IMG/VR virus record: IMGVR_UViG_3300025941_000011
Coordinates: 1-34,979 of that record
Direction: 5' to 3' (one strand)
From: a virus
DNA: 34,979 nucleotides
Below, piece by piece: positions 27,208 through 34,246 of this stretch. The position numbers and the translations under genes are program-made. The stretch's first letter is position 1. The number at the start of each line of letters is the position of its first letter. The notes beneath the pieces are model-generated. The model was given only the letters and a program-made list of their open reading frames with translations. It made no database searches and was not told where the DNA came from.

Positions 27208-28130
27208 CCGAGCCGGCGCGCGAGCAATGGACGATCACCAGCCTCGCTGAATGGCTCGACCGTCGCCGGTTGGACATAACCGCGTCACGCCTACCGGCAC
27301 TCTTCGGTCTGCACCCTTATCTCTCACTGCCGCAGCTCGCCGATATCATGCGCGGCTCCACCGGCACCGGCACTGCCTCAGTGCCCGACAGCCCCGCCAT
27401 GCGCCGCGGGCGCATCCTGGAACCGGCCGTCGCCGCCGCGCTCGCCGAGGAGCGGCCAGAACTGCCGCCGCTGGTCAAAGCCACGACCTATCACCGTGTC
27501 CCCGAATGGCGCCTGGGCTGCACGCCGGACTACCTGTGCGGCGACGACGGACTGGTGCAATGCAAGACCGTCAGCAGCCACCAGTGGCAAGCCTGGCACG
27601 GCAAAATCCCCACCGGCTACGTCATCCAGACGCTGTGCGAGATGATGGTCACAGGTCGCGCCTGGGGCCTGCTGGCGGTGCTGGAAGTCTCCCCCTCCTA
27701 TCCGCTGCACGTCGTTGAAGTGCCCCGCCACGCGGCCGCAGAGCGCCGCATATTGGATGCTGTCGCTGACTGGTGGCGCAGCTTCGATGCCGGCGATCTC
27801 GCCGGCACCGCGCCGAGCGCGCAGATCGAGGCCGATCTCGACGATGGCTCATACCGCGACCTCAGCGGTGATAACGAGCTACCACCACTCCTCGACGAAC
27901 GCGCCGCGCTGAAGGCCACCACCAGCGGCGCCGAAAAGCGGCTGAAGGAAATCGATTACGTCATCAAGAACCGCATGGGGACGGCGGCGCGCGGGTGGCT
28001 GCCCGGCTGGAATATCAGCTTTGCGACACAACACCGCCGCGAGGTGCTGATCCCCGCCAAGGACATCCGCACTCTGCGCGTGCGCGCCGTCGATGACGCG
28101 GCGCTGCTCGACGAGGAGCCCGCCGCGTGA
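27204..28130 (+). CDS. YqaJ-like viral recombinase (exonuclease)
   Basis: 308 residues. The fold and motifs fit YqaJ/lambda-exonuclease-like PD-(D/E)XK nucleases: TASRLPALFGLHPYLS at the start, Glu73 (RGRILEPAV), Asp109 (LGCTPDYL), then LVQCKTV with Lys121, and Gln142 (GYVIQTLCEMMVTG) of the C-terminal helix. The usual acidic residue two before the Lys is here Gln119 (codon CAA at 27558-27560), which is unusual. Such enzymes resect DNA ends to make single strands for the RecT-like partner encoded two genes downstream. ATGA overlap at the start and GTGA at the end. Confidence 0.85.
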   Translation: MTEPAREQWTITSLAEWLDRRRLDITASRLPALFGLHPYLSLPQLADIMRGSTGTGTASVPDSPAMRRGRILEPAVAAALAEERPELPPLVKATTYHRVPEWRLGCTPDYLCGDDGLVQCKTVSSHQWQAWHGKIPTGYVIQTLCEMMVTGRAWGLLAVLEVSPSYPLHVVEVPRHAAAERRILDAVADWWRSFDAGDLAGTAPSAQIEADLDDGSYRDLSGDNELPPLLDERAALKATTSGAEKRLKEIDYVIKNRMGTAARGWLPGWNISFATQHRREVLIPAKDIRTLRVRAVDDAALLDEEPAA

Positions 28131-28495
28131 GCGACACCAAATTCAATCGCGCTGATTATGCCACTGAAGAATGGCGGGAGATGCAAGCCGAAGTTCTGGC
28201 GGAGAGTGGGCATGTTTGCCAAATCTGCGGCGGACTATGGGGTGAAGCAACCGTCGCGCATCATGTGTATTACGATAACGGTGTGCTGTGTAAGGACGCG
28301 CTAGTGGCGCTCTGCCGCACCTGCCACGACGAAATCCATAGTTCGTCACCTTACTGCCAAGCGTGCGGCGCGTTTTTCTGGATGGAAACTTTGGACGCGC
28401 ACGCTCGCTATCACACCGGGTGGGATTATCGCCGCTCCGATGAAATGTCGGGTTACTGCAGCGATTGTGCCTGGCCGTTCTTGAAGGATGACTGA
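28127..28495 (+). CDS. HNH-type zinc protein with second zinc motif
   Basis: 122 residues. Residues 15-72 are HNH-like: Cys31-x-x-Cys34, His45-His46 (VAHHVYYD), Cys63-x-x-Cys66-His67 and His71. Residues 77-114 hold a second set (CQAC, CSDC, and His92/His96), so two zinc modules are likely. It may be a nuclease or a DNA-binding HNH relative; it lies between exonuclease and annealing genes. The GTG at 28127 overlaps the exonuclease stop. Confidence 0.75.
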   Translation: MSDTKFNRADYATEEWREMQAEVLAESGHVCQICGGLWGEATVAHHVYYDNGVLCKDALVALCRTCHDEIHSSSPYCQACGAFFWMETLDAHARYHTGWDYRRSDEMSGYCSDCAWPFLKDD

Positions 28496-28496
28496 G

Positions 28497-29543
28497 ATGC
28501 CGCAGAATGACGTGGTGACACTGCCCGCCCGGCCAGGTGCCATGCACCGCATGGAAGACATCGAAAAGCTCGCCGATGCCGTCGCCAAATCCCGCATGTT
28601 CGGCATCACCACAAAGGAGCAAGCCCTTGTCCTGATGAGCATATCGCAGGCCGAGGGGCGCCATCCGGCAGAAGCCGCACGGGACTACAATATCATTCAG
28701 GGGCGCCCGGCTAAAACCTCCGAAGCGATGATGCGCGACTTCATCCATGCCGGCGGCCGGGTCGAGTGGCACGCGCTGTCGGACGAGGCGGCGGATGCCA
28801 CGTTCTCGCATCCGGCCGGCGGCACCATCCGTATCCTCTGGGATACCGCTCGCGCCGCCAAAGCCGGCCTCGCGAGCAAAGACATGTGGCGGAAATTCCC
28901 GCGCCAGATGATGCGCAGCCGCTGTGTCAGTGAAGGTGTGCGCACCGTCTGCCCAATGGCAACGTCGGGGTTCTACGTCCCCGAGGAAGTGCGCGACATG
29001 CCGGCAATGGCACTGCCAGAGGCGGCCACCGACACGACCGCCGACCTCGACCAGTTCGCCGCCGTCACGGGTGACGCCGAGCCGCCGCCATACCCTGACA
29101 TCTTCGCGCTCGCGCATGCCGAGGCAGAGCGTGGAACGGCAGCGTTTCGAGCGTTCTGGCAGGCGCTGGAACCAGCAGATCGGGATGTCATCAGGGCCGG
29201 GCTTGCCGGTTACGAAAAGATCGCCAAACAGGCCGACGACCCCTTCGGCCTACCGCCACTCACACCGCCAGAACAGCCGCAGGATGGGTTCCCCATAGCT
29301 CAACCCGCGACTGGGCCGGCGCCGGTTGTACCCCCTTCCGACGCCGGCCAACCCTTTGCCCCCTGCGATGTTTTCGCCGAACTCGACCACGAGGCCCGCG
29401 CTGCCACAAAGGACGGCACCGCCGCTTTCAACGCGTGGCAGAAGACCCTGCGCCGCAGCGACCGCGACCTGTTGCGACCGCACTTCCCGGAATACGAGCG
29501 GCTCGCCGCCGAGGCCGATGCGTCATCGGGGCTGCCACTGTGA
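28497..29543 (+). CDS. RecT-like single-strand annealing protein with duplicated C-terminal module
   Basis: 348 residues. Residues 15-165 resemble phage RecT-type annealing proteins: HRMEDIEKLADAVAKSRMF, then ALVLMSISQAEGRHPAEAARDYNIIQGRPAK, and GGRVEWHALSDE...ATFSHPAGG. It would anneal strands left by the exonuclease. After residue 195 there is a repeated module: residues 201-254 and 291-348 share GTAAF, DRD, YE, AD, GLP in the same order. ATG 28497 has GAAGGA 8 bases upstream and is preferred; an in-frame ATG at 28488 is also possible. Confidence 0.78.
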   Translation: MPQNDVVTLPARPGAMHRMEDIEKLADAVAKSRMFGITTKEQALVLMSISQAEGRHPAEAARDYNIIQGRPAKTSEAMMRDFIHAGGRVEWHALSDEAADATFSHPAGGTIRILWDTARAAKAGLASKDMWRKFPRQMMRSRCVSEGVRTVCPMATSGFYVPEEVRDMPAMALPEAATDTTADLDQFAAVTGDAEPPPYPDIFALAHAEAERGTAAFRAFWQALEPADRDVIRAGLAGYEKIAKQADDPFGLPPLTPPEQPQDGFPIAQPATGPAPVVPPSDAGQPFAPCDVFAELDHEARAATKDGTAAFNAWQKTLRRSDRDLLRPHFPEYERLAAEADASSGLPL

Positions 29544-29866
29544 CCTGGCCCGCCGCATACCGCATCGCCGATGACGTGGCCCGCACCATTGCGTTGTGGC
29601 GCGCGACGGGGTTGACCGCGGGCCAGGCGTGGCGGGCACTCACCGGACGCTGGGTGCTGACAGTCAAGTGGTCAACCGTCGAGGCGGCGATGATCCGCAT
29701 CGCGCTGGGGCGGCTAGCCGGATCGCCTGTGGTGTCTAAGCGGCGTCTTGCTGCCAAGGTGCCACTATCACCACTACCACCACTGCAGTTCACCGACGAC
29801 CCGGTGGCGGCCCGTGACCACGGCTCGCCGGGGCGGCCGTCGCGCCCGCCGCCGCTCGGCTGGTGA
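29540..29866 (+). CDS. Hypothetical early protein, helical
   Basis: 108 residues. The helical N-terminal half (ADDVARTIALWRATGLTAGQAWRALTGRWV, VEAAMIRIALGRLAGSP) could be a small HTH; the C-terminal half is Pro/Arg-rich (SPLPPLQFTDDPVAARD). GTG 29540 overlaps the previous stop. Function unknown; its place before the DUF1376 gene suggests a replication or recombination accessory (inference). Confidence 0.55.
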   Translation: MTWPAAYRIADDVARTIALWRATGLTAGQAWRALTGRWVLTVKWSTVEAAMIRIALGRLAGSPVVSKRRLAAKVPLSPLPPLQFTDDPVAARDHGSPGRPSRPPPLGW

Positions 29867-29884
29867 AACTCGGGAGGAGTAACG

Positions 29885-30790
29885 ATGTCGCAGGCACCGA
29901 TGATGCCGATCTATCCCGACGCGCTGCTCGGCGACACGCTGCACCTCAGCGCGGAACAGCTCGGCGCCTACCTGCTGCTGCTGTTCGCAACCTGGCGCAA
30001 CAACGGCAAGCCGCTGGCCGACGACGATCGCAAACTGGCCCGCATCTGCCGGTCGACCACGGCTCACTGGCGCCGCGCCCTGCGCCCGACGCTGATCGAG
30101 TTTTTCCAAACCGACGACGGATTTTTGCATCAAAAAAGGCTCGAATCAGAGTGGAATCGAATTCACGATAAAATTATGCAGAATAAATTTAACGGATCGT
30201 CGGGAGGTGCAGCTAGCGCATTGAAATCGCGTCAATCAACCATTAGCGAACGCTCCAGCGAACGCTACAGCGAACGCTACAGCGAACGCTCCAGCGAATG
30301 CGTAGCGAACGCCCTAGCTAACCCAGATCCAGATCCAGAACCAAGGCGAAGCCAAGAGAAGAATTTAAAATTTAAAACTTCTAAAGGGGATCTTGGCTGC
30401 GCCCCGCGCGCGCATACGCACGCGCTCGCGCGCGAGGCGCCGTCCGAGCCCCACTCGGCCGAGGACATCGCCGCGGCCGATGCCCTCGTTGCCGGAGTGC
30501 TCGCCACGCTGGCCCTGCCACCGAGCGGGCTGCGCAACGGCACCTACGACGAGGCCGCCTACCGGCAAGCCATCACCGACCACAAACGCGAAGTCTGGCT
30601 GAACAACCTAGCGCACTTCGCCGGCCAGGCGCTGCCCGGCCTGCCCGAGAAGGAGGCCGCATGGGAAGCCATCGAGGCCGCCCGCGCCGCCGGGTCGCGT
30701 GCCCGAACGCCGCCCGATGTCCGCCGCGCGCTGGATGCGCTGAGCCGCCTGCGCGACACCAGCGCCGCCTATGCGGAGGCCGCCGAATGA
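29885..30790 (+). CDS. DUF1376 (YdaU-like) replication protein
   Basis: 301 residues. Residues 6-95 (MPIYPDALLGDTLHLSAEQLGAYLLLLFATWRNNGKPLADDDRKLARICR) match the DUF1376/YdaU domain, found at the N-terminus of phage replication-initiation proteins. A Ser/Glu/Arg repeat (SERSSERYSERYSERSSE) follows at about residues 120-137, then Lys-rich sequence and a C-terminal helical domain. The strong site GGGAGGAG lies 7-8 bases before the ATG. The middle of the gene is locally AT-rich and carries tandem DNA repeats, which suggests that the replication origin lies inside the gene. Confidence 0.8.
   Translation: MSQAPMMPIYPDALLGDTLHLSAEQLGAYLLLLFATWRNNGKPLADDDRKLARICRSTTAHWRRALRPTLIEFFQTDDGFLHQKRLESEWNRIHDKIMQNKFNGSSGGAASALKSRQSTISERSSERYSERYSERSSECVANALANPDPDPEPRRSQEKNLKFKTSKGDLGCAPRAHTHALAREAPSEPHSAEDIAAADALVAGVLATLALPPSGLRNGTYDEAAYRQAITDHKREVWLNNLAHFAGQALPGLPEKEAAWEAIEAARAAGSRARTPPDVRRALDALSRLRDTSAAYAEAAE
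30120..30390. other. ori: Candidate replication origin inside DUF1376 gene
   Basis: In a GC-rich genome this stretch has AT-rich blocks at 30120-30200 (GATTTTTGCATCAAAAAAGG, AAATTTAACGG) and 30359-30387 (GAATTTAAAATTTAAAACTT) on both sides of four 12-bp repeats (30246-30293). Iterons next to an easily melted block, in a replication protein gene, is the lambda O-gene arrangement. This is an inference. Confidence 0.5.
30246..30293 (+). repeat. Four tandem 12-bp repeats (iteron-like)
   Basis: Units GCGAACGCTCCA, GCGAACGCTACA, GCGAACGCTACA and GCGAACGCTCCA, followed by a degenerate fifth GCGAATGCGTAG. They keep the reading frame (SERS/SERY) of the DUF1376 gene. Confidence 0.8.
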
Positions 30791-31266
30791 TCGCCGCACC
30801 CTCCGCTGAGCGCCGGCAGCACGACCGCGTTGTCCGAGCCGGGGAAACGATCGCCGACAGCGAGGGCTGCATCGGTGCCCCGTGGCTGGTCGAATCCATG
30901 CTCGAACGAATGGAACGGCGCGGCGATATCGGCCGCCGGGAGCGCCATGCCGGCGAGGAGTTCGGCCGCCTGTTCCGGCTCGCGCATCTCGATCCGCTGC
31001 GCGCTGCCGGCATTGTGCGCGAAGGCGGAGGTAGCGCCGGGCCGCACGGCAGCGAACGCGCCCGCCGCCGCATCGTCGCTGCGATGGACGCGCTCGGCGG
31101 GCACGGCAGCCCCTGCGCCACCGCCGCGTGGTTTGTGCTGGGCTGCGAAATGTCCTTGCGGCAGTGGAGCTTACGCGAAGGCTGGGCCGGCAAACCGATC
31201 CGCGAGCAGGTTGCCAAAGGCATCCTCGTCGGCGCTCTGGGCATCCTCGCCGAACATTTCGCTTGA
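30787..31266 (+). CDS. DUF6456-like protein, possible late regulator
   Basis: 159 residues. The sequence ERMERRGDIGRRERHAGEEFGRLFRLAHLDPLR, then GPHGSERARRRIVAAMDALGG, ATAAWFVLGCEMSLRQWSLREGW, and IREQVAKGILVGALGILAEHF resembles DUF6456-type proteins that sit before packaging genes in alphaproteobacterial phages and prophages. An antiterminator-like role is possible but is inferred from position. ATGA overlap with the previous gene. It is the last gene before a 71-base gap and the packaging genes. Confidence 0.55.
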   Translation: MIAAPSAERRQHDRVVRAGETIADSEGCIGAPWLVESMLERMERRGDIGRRERHAGEEFGRLFRLAHLDPLRAAGIVREGGGSAGPHGSERARRRIVAAMDALGGHGSPCATAAWFVLGCEMSLRQWSLREGWAGKPIREQVAKGILVGALGILAEHFA

Positions 31267-31291
31267 CATGCTGCGGAACTTTCCCACGCTA
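31263..31291 (+). promoter_or_regulatory. Weak promoter candidate before packaging genes
   Basis: TTGACA (31263-31268), a 17-base gap and ACGCTA (31286-31291). The -10 is poor. It overlaps an imperfect dyad CTGCGG/CCGCAG (31271-31276, 31293-31298). It could start the late operon; a regulator-dependent promoter would look similar. Confidence 0.3.
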
Positions 31292-31337
31292 CCCGCAGTG
31301 TGAGATCTCCAACTCTCCACTATCCCTAGCCCCCTCT

Positions 31338-31694
31338 ATGTCCCCAGCCATGCCCAAACCGCGCCCTGCCAGCGACGGCTTCTACCACACGCCTGCCTGG
31401 CGAGCGGCCCGCAAGGCCGCGCTATTGCGCGCCCGCTTCCACTGCGCCGTCTGCGCTCGCAACGTCAGCCGCCCCGGCCAAGCCCGCGTCGATCACATCC
31501 AACCCGTTCGCACCCGGCCCGACCTCGCCCTCAACCCCGCCAACCTCCGGGTTTTGTGCCCTGTCTGCGATAACCAGTCCCACCGCGAGAAAGCACGCGG
31601 CCGAGACGCTAAACGCGACGAAAGGTTTGTAGTCAGTGGCTGCGATGCGTATGGAATACCGCTTGATACAAACCACCATTGGCGAACGGCCTGA
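31338..31694 (+). CDS. HNH endonuclease of packaging module
   Basis: 118 residues. HNH core: Cys36-x-x-Cys39, Asp52-His53 (RVDHIQPV), NPANLRVLCPVCDNQSH with Cys74-x-x-Cys77 and His82. HNH proteins next to terminase help cut DNA at the packaging site in many cos-type phages, so that role is likely here. ATG 31338 and the in-frame ATG 31350 are both possible starts. The 91-base gap after the stop holds no gene I can see. Confidence 0.85.
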   Translation: MSPAMPKPRPASDGFYHTPAWRAARKAALLRARFHCAVCARNVSRPGQARVDHIQPVRTRPDLALNPANLRVLCPVCDNQSHREKARGRDAKRDERFVVSGCDAYGIPLDTNHHWRTA

Positions 31695-31785
31695 TTTGTA
31701 CAAAATAGCAAAATCGCGGCCAGAGCCGCTTACTGGGGGCTCCCTCGCCAGATTTTCGAGGCCCCCGCCCCCTTGAGCGATAAGC

Positions 31786-32313
31786 GTGACTGGCGCTGAG
31801 CCGGCGGTAGTAAGAGACCTATTCGGAACACCAACCCAAGTCGAGACGCGCGTTGCTGCCAAGTCGCAGCAATCGGAGAGCACCCTTGTGGGCCGCTATG
31901 CCGAGTTCATGGTGTGTGCATACCTCAGTAAGCTAGGTCACACAGTGCACCATATAGATGCAGTGGGGTTCGACCTGATACTGGAATATGAGAATGTTAG
32001 TTACCGCGTAGATGTTAAGAGTAGCAAACAAACCTACATTGGCCCACGCAAAGAAATGGCTGTGTGGAATACGAACAAATCGCATTGGGTCCAGGGCGCT
32101 GCCAATAAGTACCAACGATGGATGACGCCAGCGGATTGCGATATGCTGGCTTTGTTTCATAGTACATTTAACACCGTGGTCTACTATCCTGTGGTTAAAC
32201 CCATTCACGATGTGCGGCTACCGCTGTCCCAGGTCCGCAACAGCGATTACGGTGAGGCCAGCCTGAGAGCTGCCATTATCGCCAAGAGTAAGAGTGGCAC
32301 GACGTGGCGATAA
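31786..32313 (+). CDS. PD-(D/E)XK-type nuclease between HNH and small terminase genes
   Basis: 175 residues from GTG 31786. The motif set is visible: Glu40 (GRYAEFMVCAYLSKLGH), Asp63 (VGFDLIL), then Asp76-x-Lys78 (YRVDVKSS), which fits the PD-(D/E)XK nuclease core, close to archaeal/viral resolvase-like and PDDEXK endonuclease groups. The C-terminal half is WNTNKSHWVQGAANKYQRW and DCDMLALFHSTFNTVVYY. It is visibly less GC-rich, with codons (AGT, ATA, TTA) rare in the neighbours, so it was probably acquired. It could be a homing-type or host-DNA nuclease. Confidence 0.7.
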   Translation: MTGAEPAVVRDLFGTPTQVETRVAAKSQQSESTLVGRYAEFMVCAYLSKLGHTVHHIDAVGFDLILEYENVSYRVDVKSSKQTYIGPRKEMAVWNTNKSHWVQGAANKYQRWMTPADCDMLALFHSTFNTVVYYPVVKPIHDVRLPLSQVRNSDYGEASLRAAIIAKSKSGTTWR

Positions 32314-32723
32314 CGCAGCGCGGTCGTAAGCCATCTGCTGGCCTGAGCATTGTTCCGCAGGTGCTGGAGCGGATTGAAAGGCTGAAGCCGCCCGAGGCGC
32401 TAGATATCGAGGCGCGGCAGGAGTGGCAGCGGATCGTCAACGGACACCCGGCCGATTGGTTTGATGCGGGTGCGGTTGGAATACTGACGCAGCTATGCCG
32501 TCACATTGTTGTTGCTAACCGCATAGACACAATGATCGGGCAGGTAGCCAACAATGCAACGCTGTTGAACCTGCTCAACGTTCAACGTTCTGAAAGCGAG
32601 AGCATCCGCAAACTAAGCGTCTCGTTGCGACTTACTCCGCAATCCTTGATCAACCACAATGCCAACAAGAAGCAGGCACAGGTAGTCAATGCGCCGTGGA
32701 CACGCACAAGAAACGCGGGCTGA
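32304..32723 (+). CDS. terS: Terminase small subunit, P27-like
   Basis: 139 residues. The helical segment ALDIEARQEWQRIVNGHPADWFDAGAVGILTQLCRHIVVANRI is the core of the P27-type small terminase family. It recognises the packaging site and recruits the large subunit. GTG 32304 overlaps the nuclease stop by 10 bases; an ATG is not available close by. It ends 35 bases inside the large-subunit frame. Confidence 0.85.
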   Translation: MAITQRGRKPSAGLSIVPQVLERIERLKPPEALDIEARQEWQRIVNGHPADWFDAGAVGILTQLCRHIVVANRIDTMIGQVANNATLLNLLNVQRSESESIRKLSVSLRLTPQSLINHNANKKQAQVVNAPWTRTRNAG

Positions 32724-34227
32724 GCGTAACATCTGGTGGATAGAGGAATGTTGCCGTGTGCCGAGCGGGCATGCGCAGATGGTGGGCAAGCGGGTAGTGT
32801 TGCGGGAATGGCAGCGGGATTGTCTGCGGGCGATATACGACAACCCGCATGGCACAAGGCGAGCGATATTAAGTTTCGGAAGGAAGAACGGCAAGACGGC
32901 GTTAAGTGCATTCTTGCTGTTATTGCACTTATGCGGGCCGGAAGCGAAAGCCAATTCGGCTATGTACAGTGCAGCGCAGAGCAGGGATCAGGCGGGCCTG
33001 TTGTTTGATCTGGCAGCGAAGTGTGTGAGGCTGTCGCCGGAACTGTATCCGTTCATCCAAATCCGCCAGACGGCAAAGGAGATCGTCTGTCCCGCGCTGG
33101 GGACGTTCTACAAAGCGCTGAGTGCGGAAGCTACGACGGCTTTCGGCCTGAACCCGGCGCTGACGATTTTTGACGAACTTGGCCAGGTACGCGGGCCGCG
33201 TAGCACATTGTACGAAGCCTTAGAGACGGCAACCGGAGCGCAGGATGATCCGTTGAGCATCGTCATTTCGACCCAAGCGCCAACGGATGCGGATTTGCTC
33301 AGCGTGTTGATAGACGATGCGCTGGCGGGGAATGACCCGCGGGTGATTGTCAGGTTGTATTCCGCGGATCAGGCGTTGGACCCGTTCGATGAAGAAACCA
33401 TCAAACGCGCAAATCCGGCATTCGGGGATTTCTTGAATAAGGCTGAAGTGCTGGCGATGGCGGAAGATGCTCGGCGGATGCCGAGCCGGGAAAGCGAGTT
33501 CCGCAATCTCATCTTGAATCAGCGGGTGGATCGAAACAGCCCGTTTGTGAGTGCCAGCGTGTGGGCCGGGTGCGGTGATGTGCCGTTGCCGATCGATGGC
33601 GTGCCGGTATATGGCGGGTTGGACTTGTCGGCTACGGCGGATTTAACGGCGCTGGTATTGATCGGCGAGATTGACGGTGTATGGCAGGTGCACCCGACAT
33701 TCTGGTTGCCGTCGGTGGGGCTGAGCACAAAGTCTCGGGCTGACCGGGTGCCGTATGATTTGTGGCAGGCGCAGGGGCATCTGCAAGCGGCGCCTGGCAA
33801 GAGCATCGAATACGAATATGTTGCCGAGCATCTGCGGGATGCGTTTCAGAGATACGATATCAGGAAGATCGGGTTCGACAGGTGGAACTGGAAGAATTTA
33901 CGACCGTGGCTGAGCAAGGCGGGATTTGACGAATACGACCTTGAAACCCGGTTTGTTGAATATGGCCAGGGCGTAGCGAGTATGTCGCCGGCCTTGCGTG
34001 AACTTGAAAGCGACTTACTGAATCGGAAGCTGGCGCATGGCATGCACCCGGTGTTGACGATGTGTGCGGCCGGTGCGGTGGTGTGGTCCGATGCGGCCGG
34101 GAATCGGAAATTGCACAAGGCGCTGAGCGCCAGCCGGATTGACGGCATGGTGGCGTTGACGATGGCGCGGGGTGTGGCGGCATCGGACGGCACCAGCGAC
34201 ATCGACATCATGGCGATGGTCGCCTGA
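32689..34227 (+). CDS. terL: Terminase large subunit
   Basis: 512 residues, the packaging motor. Walker A at 64-70 (GRKNGKT), Walker B at 158-163 (LTIFDE), coupling motif region near SIVISTQAP (189-197), and an RNase H-type nuclease domain beginning GGLDLSATADLTALV (Asp312, Asp318). It fits the Terminase_1 group that pairs with P27-like small subunits. ATG 32689 overlaps the small subunit end. The next gene starts 20 bases after its stop. Confidence 0.95.
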   Translation: MRRGHAQETRAERNIWWIEECCRVPSGHAQMVGKRVVLREWQRDCLRAIYDNPHGTRRAILSFGRKNGKTALSAFLLLLHLCGPEAKANSAMYSAAQSRDQAGLLFDLAAKCVRLSPELYPFIQIRQTAKEIVCPALGTFYKALSAEATTAFGLNPALTIFDELGQVRGPRSTLYEALETATGAQDDPLSIVISTQAPTDADLLSVLIDDALAGNDPRVIVRLYSADQALDPFDEETIKRANPAFGDFLNKAEVLAMAEDARRMPSRESEFRNLILNQRVDRNSPFVSASVWAGCGDVPLPIDGVPVYGGLDLSATADLTALVLIGEIDGVWQVHPTFWLPSVGLSTKSRADRVPYDLWQAQGHLQAAPGKSIEYEYVAEHLRDAFQRYDIRKIGFDRWNWKNLRPWLSKAGFDEYDLETRFVEYGQGVASMSPALRELESDLLNRKLAHGMHPVLTMCAAGAVVWSDAAGNRKLHKALSASRIDGMVALTMARGVAASDGTSDIDIMAMVA

Positions 34228-34246
34228 CCCCTTAGCGGGAAATACC

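Noticed and set aside
30246-30293. CRISPR array
   Set aside because: The units are 12 bp and directly adjacent without spacers, and they lie in a coding frame.
31734-31775. Imperfect GGGGGC/GCCCCC hairpin between the packaging HNH gene and the nuclease gene
   Set aside because: Large loop, mismatched inner stem and no T-run; not convincing as terminator or cos site.
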